This document shows positions 12,385 through 25,386 of a stretch of 62,657 bases of DNA, piece by piece. Within the stretch, counting starts at the first letter, position 1, and the number at the start of each line of letters is the position of its first letter. Where the stretch lies: positions 32,621-95,277 of the forward strand of contig NAOQ01000232.1 in the NCBI GenBank assembly GCA_002751075.1. The letters are read 5' to 3'. The DNA comes from Ichthyophonus hoferi (lineage: Eukaryota; Opisthokonta; Ichthyosporea; Ichthyophonida; Ichthyophonidae). Under the pieces are notes generated by a model that did not search any database, was not told the origin of the DNA, and worked only from the letters and a program-made list of their open reading frames with translations. A program made the position numbers and the translations under genes.

Positions 12385-13060
12385 ATGTTGAAACCAAAGC
12401 GTTTTTTTTTTTTTTTTTGCTTTTTTTCGTTACAGCTTATTCCTTTATGATAAAAGATCGAGCCATCTAAATAAGGACACAATAGTAAGATTATCGTGAT
12501 AAGATCAGACAATCCTAGTGGGTCTCTGTGATCTTCCACGAATTATATTAGCCAATAAGAATATTTTTACGATTGGTCCCATTTAGGCTATAGATTACAT
12601 TACCTTAAACAAAGGTCGGGAAAGTATAAAAGAAACTAAAACAACTAATAATAAATACTGTTCTCAATCGTCAATGCTTACTGCTCAATTAATGTGCTTT
12701 ATGCTTTTTTTAATATTATGCTTATAGTTGCCAAGGAAATTGAAATAAATAATTTAGATACTTTACTAGAAGGCCAACTAGATGAGTCTGGTGTTGATCC
12801 TTCTGATAAAAATAACACCATTACTATATACACACAGCTATAATTAGATTACAGTTATTACATATGCAATACATCACCAAGCAATAAGATGAAAGCTTCT
12901 ATATTTGTTGATCAACAGAGGGAGATTCAAGAGTAGCTAACTGGAGCTCTAGCTCGTCCTTTACCTGAGGACGACAGCCTGATAGAACTCGGTATAACAG
13001 ATACTAGTCCTATTTCCAATACTACATGTAAAAAATAGATGAAAAAGAAAATTCTAGTCT
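12385..13060 (+). repeat. Dispersed repeat with CCAAT/TATA promoter-like module and short coding remnant
   Basis: 12385-12660 matches 60775-61110 almost collinearly (ACCAAAGCG, TTACAGCTTATTC, ATTAGCCAATAAGAATA, ATTGGTCCCATTTAGG, then AGTATAAAAG). It looks like a promoter with two CCAAT boxes and a TATA box at about 12627. The part after 12660 instead matches 36260-36700 (TTAGATACTTTACTAGAAGGCCAACTAG). It holds short frames reading EINNLDTLLEGQLDESGV and PEDDSLIELGITDTSPIS. It is broken and looks like an old mobile element, class undetermined. Confidence 0.6.
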
Positions 13061-13649
13061 AAATTGATTGATTAACTAATTACTTAAGATTAGCTTATTA
13101 ACAACCATTGTTTAATTATTTAATTAATGACTACATTAATTGAACTTGACAAGATCTTTGAAAAATCAGGTAATTTTTGGAAGTTTATAACTTGGAATTG
13201 ATTCCACAATATAATAAAGAGATTTAATGGGGCAACTTGTGATATGATATTTCCATTTGAATTATAATAGCTAATAGAAACCTAATCTGTGTTAGCACTA
13301 AATACAATAATTAATGCCTACATAACAATATTTATTTCATATATACAAGAATTGCCAATCAAACTCCTCCAGCATGTTAAGTACAAGCAAACAGCATTGG
13401 AATACTTCTGTATGTATGTATGTATGTATGTATGTATATGTATATATAGTATAGTATACTTCAAAGACCAGACCAGGTCAAATACTTGTAATCAATTTAT
13501 TTATATTATGTATCAAGCTTACCATATTCACCTTAGGTTAATGCTAATTAATTGTTGTTAGGTGGATGCAATGCTGACAACATTATAACAATAGGTAGAA
13601 ACACACCAAAAACACTATATTCATATTGATCTACATAGAGTATATATAT

Positions 13650-13725
13650 ATATTATATCAATCTATTGGGTTGGAAAAATATTATGCAGTTGAATCATTC
13701 ATTATACAATTAACTAATCTTGATT
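13650..13725. repeat. Short copy of the 4850-5330 repeat
   Basis: AATCTATTGGGTTGGAAAAATATTATGCAGTTGAATCATTC parallels 5160-5230 with small differences. The flanks are unrelated. Confidence 0.6.
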
Positions 13726-14295
13726 GACTAGATATGATTTTAAATCTTTAGCCCTGATGTCAGGACACTTCTAAATATATCAGTGTGGACTGTGACTAAA
13801 ATTCCTTAATAACTAGTAACTAATAACTATGGTTAGTTTACAGTATGAGTTGTATTTTTATTTATAAGAATGTAAATCAAGTGTGGCGAGGAGGGTATAC
13901 AGAATATTTATTTTTTATCATGGTAGTAATAAATACCTATTTACATAGTAATTTATGGCTACTTCGTCAATTTGTTTTTTATTTTTTCTTTATTTGTAAA
14001 GATGACTCTAAAATTGGCAATCGAGTATATTTAGTTATAACAGAAAAATATTTATCAATTGGTTTGCTAAATAATAAAAGTATATACAATTTGCTTAAAC
14101 ATACTTAAATGCCATGTAAAATTAAACTTTTAGATTGTACCAAAAGTGTCATACTTGGCAAACGCTAAAATAGCTGATATCTATCCAATACAACTAGAGA
14201 TTAAAATTTTAATTTAACCATAACTGGCAGTTATCCATCGAATCAACGCACGAGCACATGCGTCATATCTATAAATTTAGCTATTCCCACCCACC

Positions 14296-14310
14296 CAGTA
14301 TATAAACAAC
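14296..14310 (+). promoter_or_regulatory. TATA box upstream of DARS1
   Basis: AGTATATAAACAACT lies about 50 bases before the DARS1 start codon, with a CCAAT box further upstream at about 14184 (ATCCAATAC). The spacing suits a short 5' UTR. No experimental start site is known from the sequence. Confidence 0.55.
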
Positions 14311-14355
14311 TGCACGATAATATACAATAATAAATAACTGTTGTTTTTTGTAAGT

Positions 14356-14555
14356 ATGGCTACTAAGGAGAGCCTTACGGCCGACATTGTTGCTCAGGGT
14401 GAAGCCGTGCGCGCCGCCAAGGCTGAGGGGAAGTCCAAGGATGAGATTAAGGAATTGGTATGTAATTATTTTTGAAACTTGGGGTTTTCCGAGAAGTGGT
14501 TTTGTTTTTGTTTTTTGGTTTGTTTTATCGTCTGACTAGGAAGGGTATTAACTGT

Positions 14556-14586
<31 letters not shown>

Positions 14587-17068
14587 NNNNNNNNNNNNNN
14601 NNNNNNNNNNNNNNNNNNNNNNNNNNNNNNNNNNNNNNNNNNNNNNNNNNNNNNNNNNNNNNNNNNNNNNNNNNNNNNNNNNNNNNNNNNNNNNNNNNNN
14701 NNNNNNNNNNNNNNNNNNNNNNNNNNNNNNNNNNNNNNNNNNNNNNNNNNNNNNNNNNNNNNNNNNNNNNNNNNNNNNNNNNNNNNNNNNNNNNNNNNNN
14801 NNNNNNNNNNNNNNNNNNNNNNNNNNNNNNNNNNNNNNNNNNNNNNNNNNNNNNNNNNNNNNNNNNNNNNNNNNNNNNNNNNNNNNNNNNNNNNNNNNNN
14901 NNNNNNNNNNNNNNNNNNNNNNNNNNNNNNNNNNNNNNNNNNNNNNNNNNNNNNNNNNNNNNNNNNNNNNNNNNNNNNNNNNNNNNNNNNNNNNNNNNNN
15001 NNNNNNNNNNNNNNNNNNNNNNNNNNNNNNNNNNNNNNNNNNNNNNNNNNNNNNNNNNNNNNNNNNNNNNNNNTTTTTTTTTTTTTTTTTTTTTTTTTTT
15101 TTCTTTTTCTTCTTTTCATATCGACCGGTATTAATGTAATTATTTAACTATAGAAATGGTTCTCTCACTCTTTTTTCTTGTATTTCTCTTTTTTTCTACT
15201 CTTAATTCACTTTACCTTTTTTTGTTTTGTTGTTACCACCTTCCAAAGGCTTGCCCCTGGGGCCCCTCTTTTGGCTATAAGCGAAACTTACTCTTCAAAT
15301 AAAACAGAGAATAGTTATAAAAAGTTATGATACTGTTGGCCCAATTATAAAGTGCATGGTAGGCTACACCAGGACACATACATTAACATACCTCTATACA
15401 TGCATAGGTTGCCAAGCTTCTCAACCTGAAGGTCTCTTACAAAGAGGTCGTTGGTGAAGAATATGCCGCTCCTGGTGCCGCTTCCAAGCCCGCTAAGGCT
15501 GCCGAACCGAAGTAAGTAATGGCCCGACCCGGCCAGTTAACATGGATAGTCTCTGAGTCAGTAACAGCTTAGAAATAACCATATGGTATTATGCCATGTT
15601 TACTCTATATTTTACTGTGTTAACAATAATGCCCAACTTAACTAAAAATTGATTTAAAAAAATATTGAAATCTAATTCTGTGTAACTGTGATATATTCAA
15701 TCAAATGACTATATTTTATTATATTTCTTTTTCACGATTATAATACGATTGGAGGATGTGGAGGGTTGTGTAGTTACCAAGCAACATCTTACTACTTCTA
15801 CGTCATATGGTTGTATAATAGTATAATTGTATAGTAGTACAATATTATAATACTGTAACAGTATAAGACTATATAGTATATCAATACAAGTATATTAAAC
15901 TATAGTACAATACATGGCATCATATTTATAATTGGCGGGAAATGGTGTAGGGTTGAGCAGGGACCCTCTAAGAAAGAGCTTAGAAAGATGGAGAAGGCCA
16001 AGGAAGCCGAGAGACTGAAAGAGGAAAAGCAGGCCCAGATGGTATGTAAGGATGTTGTCTGGTTGGTTGGTTGATTATCATTTCTCTTCTCGCTATCTCC
16101 CCCCTATAACATTTCTTCATATACGCCCCTTACCTCTTTGGGTCCAATCATTTCTTTACTTTAATTTTTTAAATTTATCCCCGAGCCTACACACCAATCC
16201 AAATATGTGGTAGGTACATTACATTATGCTACCAACTGATTATAGTCCTTATATTAAAATAGAACAAACAAGATGCAAGTTTCCTTTCTTTTTTTGCTAT
16301 GCTTAATGATAGTTTTTGATTCTTATATACCATAATATCTCCCATAGAAGATGTAATGGGTTGTACACCAGGTGGTTAATGATAGGCGGTTATTTATGTA
16401 AGATAGGGAAAAGCTTTTGATAGGAGAGATATCATGACAAACTAAATCACAAGGCTTCAAAGTAATGTTACAGCATGTATTAATAGTAATATTGTATCAT
16501 TTAAAGTATGTAGACAGCATTAGTCATTGATTAATGTGCACAAGATAGTACGGGTTCTACTGATGTATGACTAATGAATGAGTAAACCGAAATGCTATAT
16601 ACATTTTAGCATAAATTATTATAGCATATGATATTTTGATTTCTGTTATCAAAACTATTTCTACCTGATGATACCTAAGCCTCTGTTGCATAATACATTA
16701 TAATATAGTACAGTACAGTATAGTATAGTATAGTAGAGTAAATTATAGTAAAGTAAAAAATCGCGTAATAGAGTATAGTATAATATAGTAGATTAAGGTA
16801 TTATATAATATGTTTGAGTAACTAATAAAATTGTTCATTTACTCTGCATACAGGAAGCTGCCAAACTTGAAGAGGAGCGCAATGTAGGTTGATTAATATG
16901 TTGTTTTTTTTATTATCTGTTGTTATTACTACCATTATTGTTGTAGTTGTTCTTATTGATTACCATCATTATTGTTGGTATTGTTATTGATTACTACTAT
17001 TTTTTTCATTGTTATTTTTTACTACTATTATTACTATTACTACTGGTATTGTTATTGTTATTGTTGTT

Positions 17069-17099
<31 letters not shown>

Positions 17100-20000
17100 G
17101 GAATATGAGGAATAGTGCATTAGGCACAGAATTAAAACTATACAAATAATACAAATGTGTATATTATAGGACATCTCCAAGGATTTCTATGGCAATGATA
17201 AGCTTAACCAATCTGCCACCAGGCCTGGTAAGTGAACCGTGATATTGTTATTGACGAGGGGATGAGTGAGGTTGTATTGGAGAAGGAGAGAGGGTTGCTA
17301 TAGATATTGCCATTAAGTAGAACTGGAAAGATATATATGACTGATGTACCTTATTTTATATATTGTTTATTGTGTATAACATATCTTAAGAGAATATTGT
17401 CATTTTCATAAAAGTGGGATTGTTTTTCTTTTTTGAGGATAACCACGTTTGCTTATTGTACACAGTGTATAAGATGTACTATAACGTATAGAGTGATAAA
17501 GGTGCTTTGGGATAGAGATATACAGGCATATGAACTAACCTTATGGTGTAATGTGATATATATTATTATATTACTATGAGTATATATAAATAGTTATTGC
17601 CATATATGGTATGTATATATTTATGTGGTATTGATTGGATAGGATTGCAGGAGAGGAAACAAAGACATATCAATACATTCTATCATATGCATATATATAT
17701 ATATGCATCTATAGATCGTTGGCCAATGAGTCTACATCTATAAAGTAAAGACCAATGAGTATGTACATATATAAATTAATAACCAATGGGTATGCATATA
17801 TAAACAGGACGTACATGGTGCAAGATTGGCGATCTTAACCCCGGCCAGGTGGGCCAAACAGTTTTATTGAGAGCACGTGCTCACAATGTCCGAGGCACTG
17901 GTATGTTTTACCACCTGATAGATTCACTATATATATATGTGTGTACTCTCTCTCTCTTTCTCCTCTTATCTTACCCCATCTTGTTCCCTTCCTCACTTCC
18001 GACATACTTACTATTCCTTTTTTGTAACCATATTTTATACTATATATATATGCACACACACACTCGTATCTCCTGCTCCTCCTATGGTGCCCTTATCTTC
18101 CTTATCTTCTCCGTTTCTTCCTTTCCACATAGTATAGTATAGTATAGTAGTATAGTATGTTATTCCTTCTTTGAGATTATATTTTATACTATATATACTT
18201 ACCGTTAACCTTACTCTTATCTTACCCTACCCTACCCTTCTACAGGCAAGCAGTGTTTTATGGTTCTTCGCCAACGTCTTGACACCCTCCAGGCCATCTG
18301 TGCCGTTGATGATACCACTAGCAAGCTGATGGTCAAGTTCTGCACCACGTATGTGATGTGATATTTATTTAATCCAATTACTCCCTTTTATTCTTTTTTA
18401 TTCTTTTTCATGCGTCTATGAATATATGGACATATCTCTAAACGTACATTCATACTATCCTATCTACTATCCTATCTACTATCCTACCAACACACACTAC
18501 CTTCTAACCACTTTAACCCACCCCTTCCCTCTTTGTAGGGTTACCCGCGAGTCTCTCATAGCTGTAGAAGGTGTCCTTACCCAGGCTCCCGCTCCAGTGC
18601 ATGCCTGCACTCAAAAGAACTTCGAGCTTAAGATTAAAAAGGTATGTGTATATGTGTATGGTTGTATATCTTTTATATACTAGTATATATAAATACATTT
18701 GAGGGTGCGTTTTATTAAAAAGCAAAAGAAGAAGTAATTGTAACCAATAAATAATGTATGTATATATATTGTACAGTTAAATTTGCCGAAATACTAAATA
18801 AAATTATGCAATTTTTTTATTTGCATGCTCTTTTTACTCTTTAAATAGTATTATACCCTTAGTAATAATATAGGCATATTTTATTATTATTATTGTAACA
18901 AAAATAAAAATATACTCTCTTGAGGGTCGTGTATTTGTTTATATACTCAATCAATCAATTTTTTTTTTAAAAAAAAATAGATTCTCAATTGGTCTGGATT
19001 GATTTGAGTTATTGGTTAATATATTTTTAAACACTTTATGTGGGCCAGTTCAGTCTTTTGGTTTGTCGATTTGGCTTTTAATATTATTATGAAATAAGTG
19101 TGCATACATGCCTCTACTGCAATACTTATATATATAAGTCTATCGCCTGGTAACTAACCCCTACCCTACCAGATCTTTGTTGTAAGCAGTGCCAGCCCAG
19201 CCCTCCCCTTCCAGGTAGAGGATGCGTCTGTCCCTGAAAGCGAGCTCGAGAAGCCGGTATGTAATATCGTATAATATATATATATATATTATAGAGTAAA
19301 GAGTAAAGATAATGGGTGCTTATGCAGATAGTTAGACCTGATTCTTGAAAAGGTATTAATTGTATTTGGTTTAGATACTTGGTTGGAATGAATAATAGAA
19401 TGCACTGAGGAATTAGGCTAACTATACCATTATCCATTTTGTGGACCTATGAGTAGTACGCCACTTATTCTACTCCATCTCCTATATATAGGACAGCGTG
19501 TTCAAGCCCATTTACCAGGATGTGCGTCTGGACAACCGTATTATTGATCTCAGGGTAAGTAGCAGATATGTATGTATATATGTATGTATATTATAGCTCA
19601 AAGTGTGTTGTATTGTAGCATACTATAGTATTAGATAGTATAATATAATATATGTGGGATTGTATTATATTCTGTTATAGTATAGTATAGAAGTAGATAT
19701 CTGGACAGCCGTATTATTAACCTTAGGGTAAGTAACACACACATATATATTATAGCTTAAAGTGCGTTGCGTTTTATGGTAGTATAATATATTATAATGT
19801 ACTATAGTATAGTATATAAGTAGATAAGCAATAATTAATATAGGTGTATATTGGCCTGTACGTACGAGGTTTATCCCCACACTCATACTAATAATAATAG
19901 TTATGCACTTATTAATTACTAATTAACTAATCGTGTCTTTCTTCAGACACCAGCCAATCAGGCCATTTTCCGCCTACAGGCTTCCGTCTGCTTCCTCTTC

Positions 20001-23000
20001 AGAGAGTTCCTAACCTGTAAGTACACCATTTATAATTTATAGTTAGTAATACCAAATGAAACTATCTATCTATTAATTTACCTGCATCCAAACACAACGT
20101 ATTGCACTATTCAAAACAAGTATCAATTAGCTATTTTTATTATACATCAATATATTTTAATATATGTTTATTGAACAATGCATAATTCTGAAATAATATT
20201 ACGCCCATCCATATGGGATTATGTTATAATTGTATCCAATTACATAAGCTATTCATTTGCCTACATCCAAGCAAAACAATGCATTAAACTATATAAAATA
20301 AGTGTCGATTAGATATTTGAATGTGTATTTAATGAATGCTGCGTCATTCTGACGTTATAATACTCCTTTAGCCAATGGATTCACTGAGATCCACACACCT
20401 AAAATCATTCCTGCCGCCTCGGAAGGAGGAGCCAATGTATTCAAGTGCACCTATTTCAAGGGTAGGTATTGGTATAATGTCATATATTTAGTTTTCAGTT
20501 GATACATTTATTATCCCTTAAAATAACCAATTAATTTAATTAGCTTTCCCTGCATTCATTCTATTCCTTCTCATGTTAATAAACCAGTAAAAATACTTAT
20601 TTTAAGTGTAATAACTAATATAATATGCAGCTTAAATATTGTAAGATTATAATGCTAAATATTACCTAGAATACACATTAAGTAGATTTACGTCATTTTT
20701 ATTTAATTTGACTAATTAATTAATATGTATTTAATAAGTTACGTAGCCAATAAATCTTCTAGTACCTTTGGGAAATCAATGGACGACTCACCACTCTTTG
20801 CATATAGATAGGTAGGTTATAGTATATAGTACGTAATTTAGTATCTAACAATAGTATCCAATGGAATTCAGGTACTGCCTACCTTGCCCAATCACCTCAG
20901 CTCTACAAGCAGATGGCCATCTGTGGTGATTTGGAGCGCGTGTTTGAGGTTACCCCAGGTAAGATATATACGTATAGTTTATGTAGTATATATATATATA
21001 TGTATATGCTATCCTATTCTGATTCTGATGTATTCATTTTAGTTGTCAATGTACGGATGTCTGGTCTACATACCATTAGGATTATATATCGCTTTTCTAA
21101 TTTCTTTTCTCTAAACTGTCGTATTGTACTGTGTTTTGTTTTGTTTTTTGTTTCTCTCTACTCTCCTACCCAACCATTCTTACCTATTATCCCATTGCCC
21201 TATCTATATAATAATAATGTAAAAATTAGTAATTTAGAATTGGCGGAGCGTGTGTCACATACTTTCTGATTGGATTAGATATCGGATAAATTTTAAATAT
21301 ATATTTTTTTGAAAAAAAAACAAATACCATAACTGTATTTCTATAAACTTGTTACATATAAAATCAAGATTGAAATCCATATTTTTGTATCATAAAATAA
21401 CCTTATCTCTTTACAGTTTTCCGCGCCGAGGATTCAAACACTCATCGCCATTTAACTGAATTCACTGGTCTAGATATGGAGATGGAGATCAACGAGCACT
21501 ACCATGAGGTATGATATGATTGGTTTACCGTGTAATTAATCTAATTTGAAATAGGATTGATTAGTTTCATTGGGTGTTTGAATAAGACTATTGCCGATCA
21601 TAACTTAACTTACCTTAACATAACCTCCCTTATAAGGTAATATAGTTACGAGTAGGTGTATATTCTATTCTAATCATTCTCCCATAAATATATATTATTG
21701 CCTTATTTTGACTTTATTTCTATATATCCTCTGATATCTTCATCACTATTGCCATCTCCTTTTTGTCTTTCTATCTCTCCCTCTCCCTCTCCCTCTCCTT
21801 CCTACCATAACTCATATACTCCCCATATACTAATAACCAAAGCTATATAATGTAATTTTAAGCTGGTAGTTATTGAGATTATTTTAATTTGTTAATGACC
21901 TAATAATTAACCTCACACTGCGCTAGTTCATTGGTCAGTGTTATTGATCTTATAATTACTTATAGCTGGGGCTCTTTGGTTAATTAACGGTACAAGATTT
22001 ATAAATAGATATATTTAAGCAGTAAATATTAGGGTTTAAAAGCTAAAATAAAATCCTGTGCCTTAAACACCCATGCTGGTCCTGATATAATCGGTAGCCT
22101 TAATCTGAAACTTATAAAACCTAATGCTTATTGGTTAAACCTGTATTAACTCTTGTACCACTAATTACTAATTGGAAATTGCAACATATAATATATAATA
22201 TCATTCATTACTAACCCCCTATTGGCTATAGGTTATGGACATGCTTGACCGTCTATTCGTGCATATCTTTAAGGGTCTTCGCGATCGCTTCAGCCACGAA
22301 CTCATGATTGGTGAGTGGCTAACTGGCCCCCCTTTACACGTTTAAAGAATTTAACCGTGTATCTTTATTGGTCTCTATATTATATTGGTGTAGTTATTAT
22401 AGTCTATGTCTCTGTTTTGGCATTCATTTCACACTTGTAACCACACTAATGATGTCTTAATAATTGTCTACCTATATATCATATCATATTATACTATACT
22501 ATATACTTCCCTCTCCCTCTCCCTCCCTATCTAACCTACCACCTCTCTCACAGTCTCTCAGCAGTTCCCCTTCGAGGGGTTCAAATTCTTGGAGCCTTCT
22601 CTCCGTATTAACTATGTCGATGGGGTTAAGATGCTGAACGAGGCCGGTATTGCCATGGAACCCACTGAGGATCTAACGTATGTGTTATACATTTATATAT
22701 ACTACAGAAGATTTAATGTGTGTTTAAATTTTTATATTATTTAACTTGTTCATTTATTTTTACTTTGTATCTGTTTTATATATATATATTGACTTGCTGA
22801 AAATGTAATATTACTATAGATAATGTAGTGTAGGGCGATTAGGAACTGTTATTGAATAACTTACTACCTACCTACATACATATATACATGCATGTTAGTA
22901 CAATGCTTGTGGTTACTGTATGTAAAATTATATCTCAAGTATAATCCAAATACACCATAAAAGTGAGAACTGTAGGATGTTCAATTTCAAATTTTTTTTT

Positions 23001-24674
23001 TTGATAAAAACTATTTAATTTTATCTTAATATGACTAATATTTTTTTGAGATGCAAATAATTGAAAAACGAAATATATTGTATATATGTATGGAGAGATT
23101 GAAAAAATAAATACAATGAAAGATAAACAACTGCAAGCTTTAGCACACCACGGCGACTATACTACATGCTATACCATTACCATACAATAATTAATTATAA
23201 TTATGGCTACTATGAAGTTAAAAGCAACATTGTTTTTTGTTGTCATAGATGATATCTGTAAATTACTAAATACCCACTGAAAATTCTTTATGAATTCATT
23301 ACTAATTATATTATAACTGGTCTGTAGCACTGCCAATGAGAAGATCCTCGGAGGTCTTATCAAGGAGAAGTACGATACTGACTTCTACATGTTGGATAAG
23401 TTCCCCTTATGCGTTCGTCCCTTCTACACTATGCCTGATCCCTCCAATCCTGTAAGTTGCGACTATATGTGATGTTACTGTTGTTGTGGTGGTGGTTGTT
23501 ATTAGTCTTATTACTATTACTATTACTTATTCATTTACTTTTCATACTTGTACTAAGCATTTAGTCCTAATTAAATATAATTAGTGGCATTATGTAATTA
23601 ATTAATTATCATTAATTGATATCTAGCTCTTAATTAGTCATGATTATCGATTGAAATCTCATTGTAAACCATCCACCATGCCACCCCAGCTTCTATCCAA
23701 CAGTTATGATATGTTCATGCGTGGTGAGGAGATTCTATCGGGTGCCCAACGTATTCACGACCCTGCCCTGCTAACTGAGAGGGCTAACTTCCACAAGATT
23801 GACCTTTCTACCATTCAAGCTTACGTGGATGCCTTCAAGTTTGGTGCCCCTCCCCATGGAGGTGGAGGAATTGGTATGTATATATATTATATGTATGGGA
23901 GTATAGAGACAGAGGTCTCTATACTCCCCTCCCTTCGTGCCTTTATGCCCTACTAATAATAGCTACCAATCAGCCAATGTGAATTTCTCAAATGTGTCAG
24001 ATTTATTGGCTTGAAAAATACATGAGAGCAAAACTAAAAAAATTGGCCATGTTTTTATTACTTCTGAGTAATTGAATATACACTAATACTATATACGATA
24101 TACACTGATAAAAGTCCTACTAGATCTGAATGAATCATGGAAAAGATCTGGGTAGTATTAAAAGTTTGTGGCTTAAATAGCATTTATACCAACTCTCTAG
24201 TCCTAACCCTACTCCTCTCCCTTCTCCTACTTTCGTCTCAACATATGCTTCAGCCTTTTTAGAAACTATAGATATAATATGAATACATGCAAACATTGAA
24301 TTTCGGAATATGACGTTTTTATATTTATAGTATCAGTGGTATATGCTTCAACTGTTCCGGTGCTTTTATTAATTTATAGAGCCTTGTATTTATACTTCCT
24401 TCGCTCAAAACCATTTTTCATTATTTTTATCTTATAGAATATGAACTCGATTGAAATAAAAATTGTTCAATTACCAACTAATTAATACCGATGTAGTATC
24501 GTATTTATCACCAATAGATTGCACTAACAATTTGTAATAATAATTGCTAACAATTTTAAATAATTCCTTACTACACTCACAGGCCTCGAGCGTGTTCTTA
24601 TGCTGTACCTAGCCCTGGGTAACATCCGTAGGACCTCTATGTTCCCCCGTGATCCTAAGCGTTGCTCTCCCTAA
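14356..24674 (+). CDS. DARS1: Cytosolic aspartyl-tRNA synthetase with N-terminal WHEP domain
   Basis: Charges tRNA-Asp with aspartate; class IIb synthetase. Nineteen phase-consistent exons: 14356-14457, 15408-15511, 15951-16041, 16854-16883, 17170-17227, 17808-17900, 18246-18348, 18539-18641, 19173-19256, 19492-19554, 19947-20016, 20372-20461, 20872-20958, 21417-21508, 22232-22310, 22554-22677, 23328-23451, 23690-23873, 24583-24674. They give 590 residues (human about 501). Residues 6-56 form a WHEP-like helix pair ([35 protein letters not shown]). A Lys-rich helix precedes the OB-fold anticodon-binding domain (from about 135). The catalytic core shows motif 2 [15 protein letters not shown] (about 361) and motif 3 GIGLERV (Arg about 564). 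The end [10 protein letters not shown] matches the family C-terminus. Human and yeast AspRS lack a WHEP domain. Codons are more C-ending than in neighbouring genes, as for a highly expressed gene. A candidate AATAAA signal is near 24732. Confidence 0.95.
14587..15073. other. Sequence gap (N run) in DARS1 intron 1
   Basis: 487 N flanked on both sides by poly-T. This is unresolved low-complexity sequence; any frame across it is an artefact. Confidence 0.99.
16692..16800. repeat. TATAG microsatellite in DARS1 intron 3
   Basis: Degenerate TATAG run. Similar runs occur in other DARS1 introns at 15806-15910, 18128-18162 and 19615-19690. Confidence 0.8.
19696..19815 (+). pseudogene. Tandem duplicate of exon 10 end and its donor inside DARS1 intron 10
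   Basis: TCTGGACAGCCGTATTATTA followed by CCTTAGGGTAAGTAAC repeats exon 10 and its donor (TCTGGACAACCGTATTATTG, then ATCTCAGGGTAAGTAGC at 19528-19562). The following intron sequence (TTATAGCTTAAAGTGCGTTG against TTATAGCTCAAAGTGTGTTG) is also duplicated. The copy encodes LDSRIINLR against LDNRIIDLR and keeps a GTAAGT donor. It lacks the first half of the exon, and no convincing acceptor directly precedes it. Confidence 0.85.
23545..23670. repeat. Fragment of fold-back repeat in DARS1 intron 17
   Basis: TAGTCCTAATTAAATATAATTAGTGGCATTATGTAATTAATTAATTATCATTAATTG, then GATTATCGATTGAAATC, matches the right arm of the 28205-28915 element at about 28700-28790. It is close to the acceptor of exon 18. 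Confidence 0.7.
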
Positions 24675-25386
24675 ACCATTAGTAGTCATACCCGGATACC
24701 GGTTACACCCATCCAGGTCTACCGACTCGAACAATAAATTATAATCAAATGTGCACTATCTACATTATCTATATATATATATTGTACGATTAATATGAAA
24801 ACTGTACTCTAGCAAAAATAACATCAACAATAATACTGATATTCCAACCCTAATGACCAGGTAGCGAAATGATTGCATGTGTTGTATAGAGGTTGAAGTT
24901 GTGTACCCATTTTGGGCATGGCAACGTATAGAACTATAATGCAATGTAATATATGAATGTATTTGGTTATATAGATTTGGAAATATAGCTGTAAACATCT
25001 TATAGTATATATTCTGTTGTTCATTTGGCTGGTATCTATCATCTCTATCTCTATATTCCCTGCCTTTTGACCGTGTTCCGGAACCAAATATGATATTAAT
25101 ATTATAAAGCTATTGATAAATAATTATAATAGCAGTGCGGTAGTGGTAAATAAGATTATACCGCCAATGGAAACTACGAATATATTTTAAGTTGTATTAA
25201 CAATAATACTATATATGTACCTTAGATCAAAGGATACGCCCATATCATCTATGAACCAATACTACTGCAGTAGTAAATATATTTATTTAATTCACATCAA
25301 GGATTGTTTCACTCTAAATGATATATACCTCAAATCTATGAAACAATAATACTGTAGTATTTATTTAATGGCCACCGGGGATTGGT
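24675..25386. other. Tail-to-tail spacer between DARS1 and ATP5PF
   Basis: Contains a candidate poly(A) signal for DARS1 near 24732 and AT-rich sequence with no coding features. ATTTATTT at 25278-25285 and 25364-25371 could supply minus-strand poly(A) signals for ATP5PF. Confidence 0.6.

Noticed and set aside
14466-15134. Long open frames on both strands across the first N gap
   Set aside because: They consist of N plus poly-T/poly-A; purely an artefact of masking.
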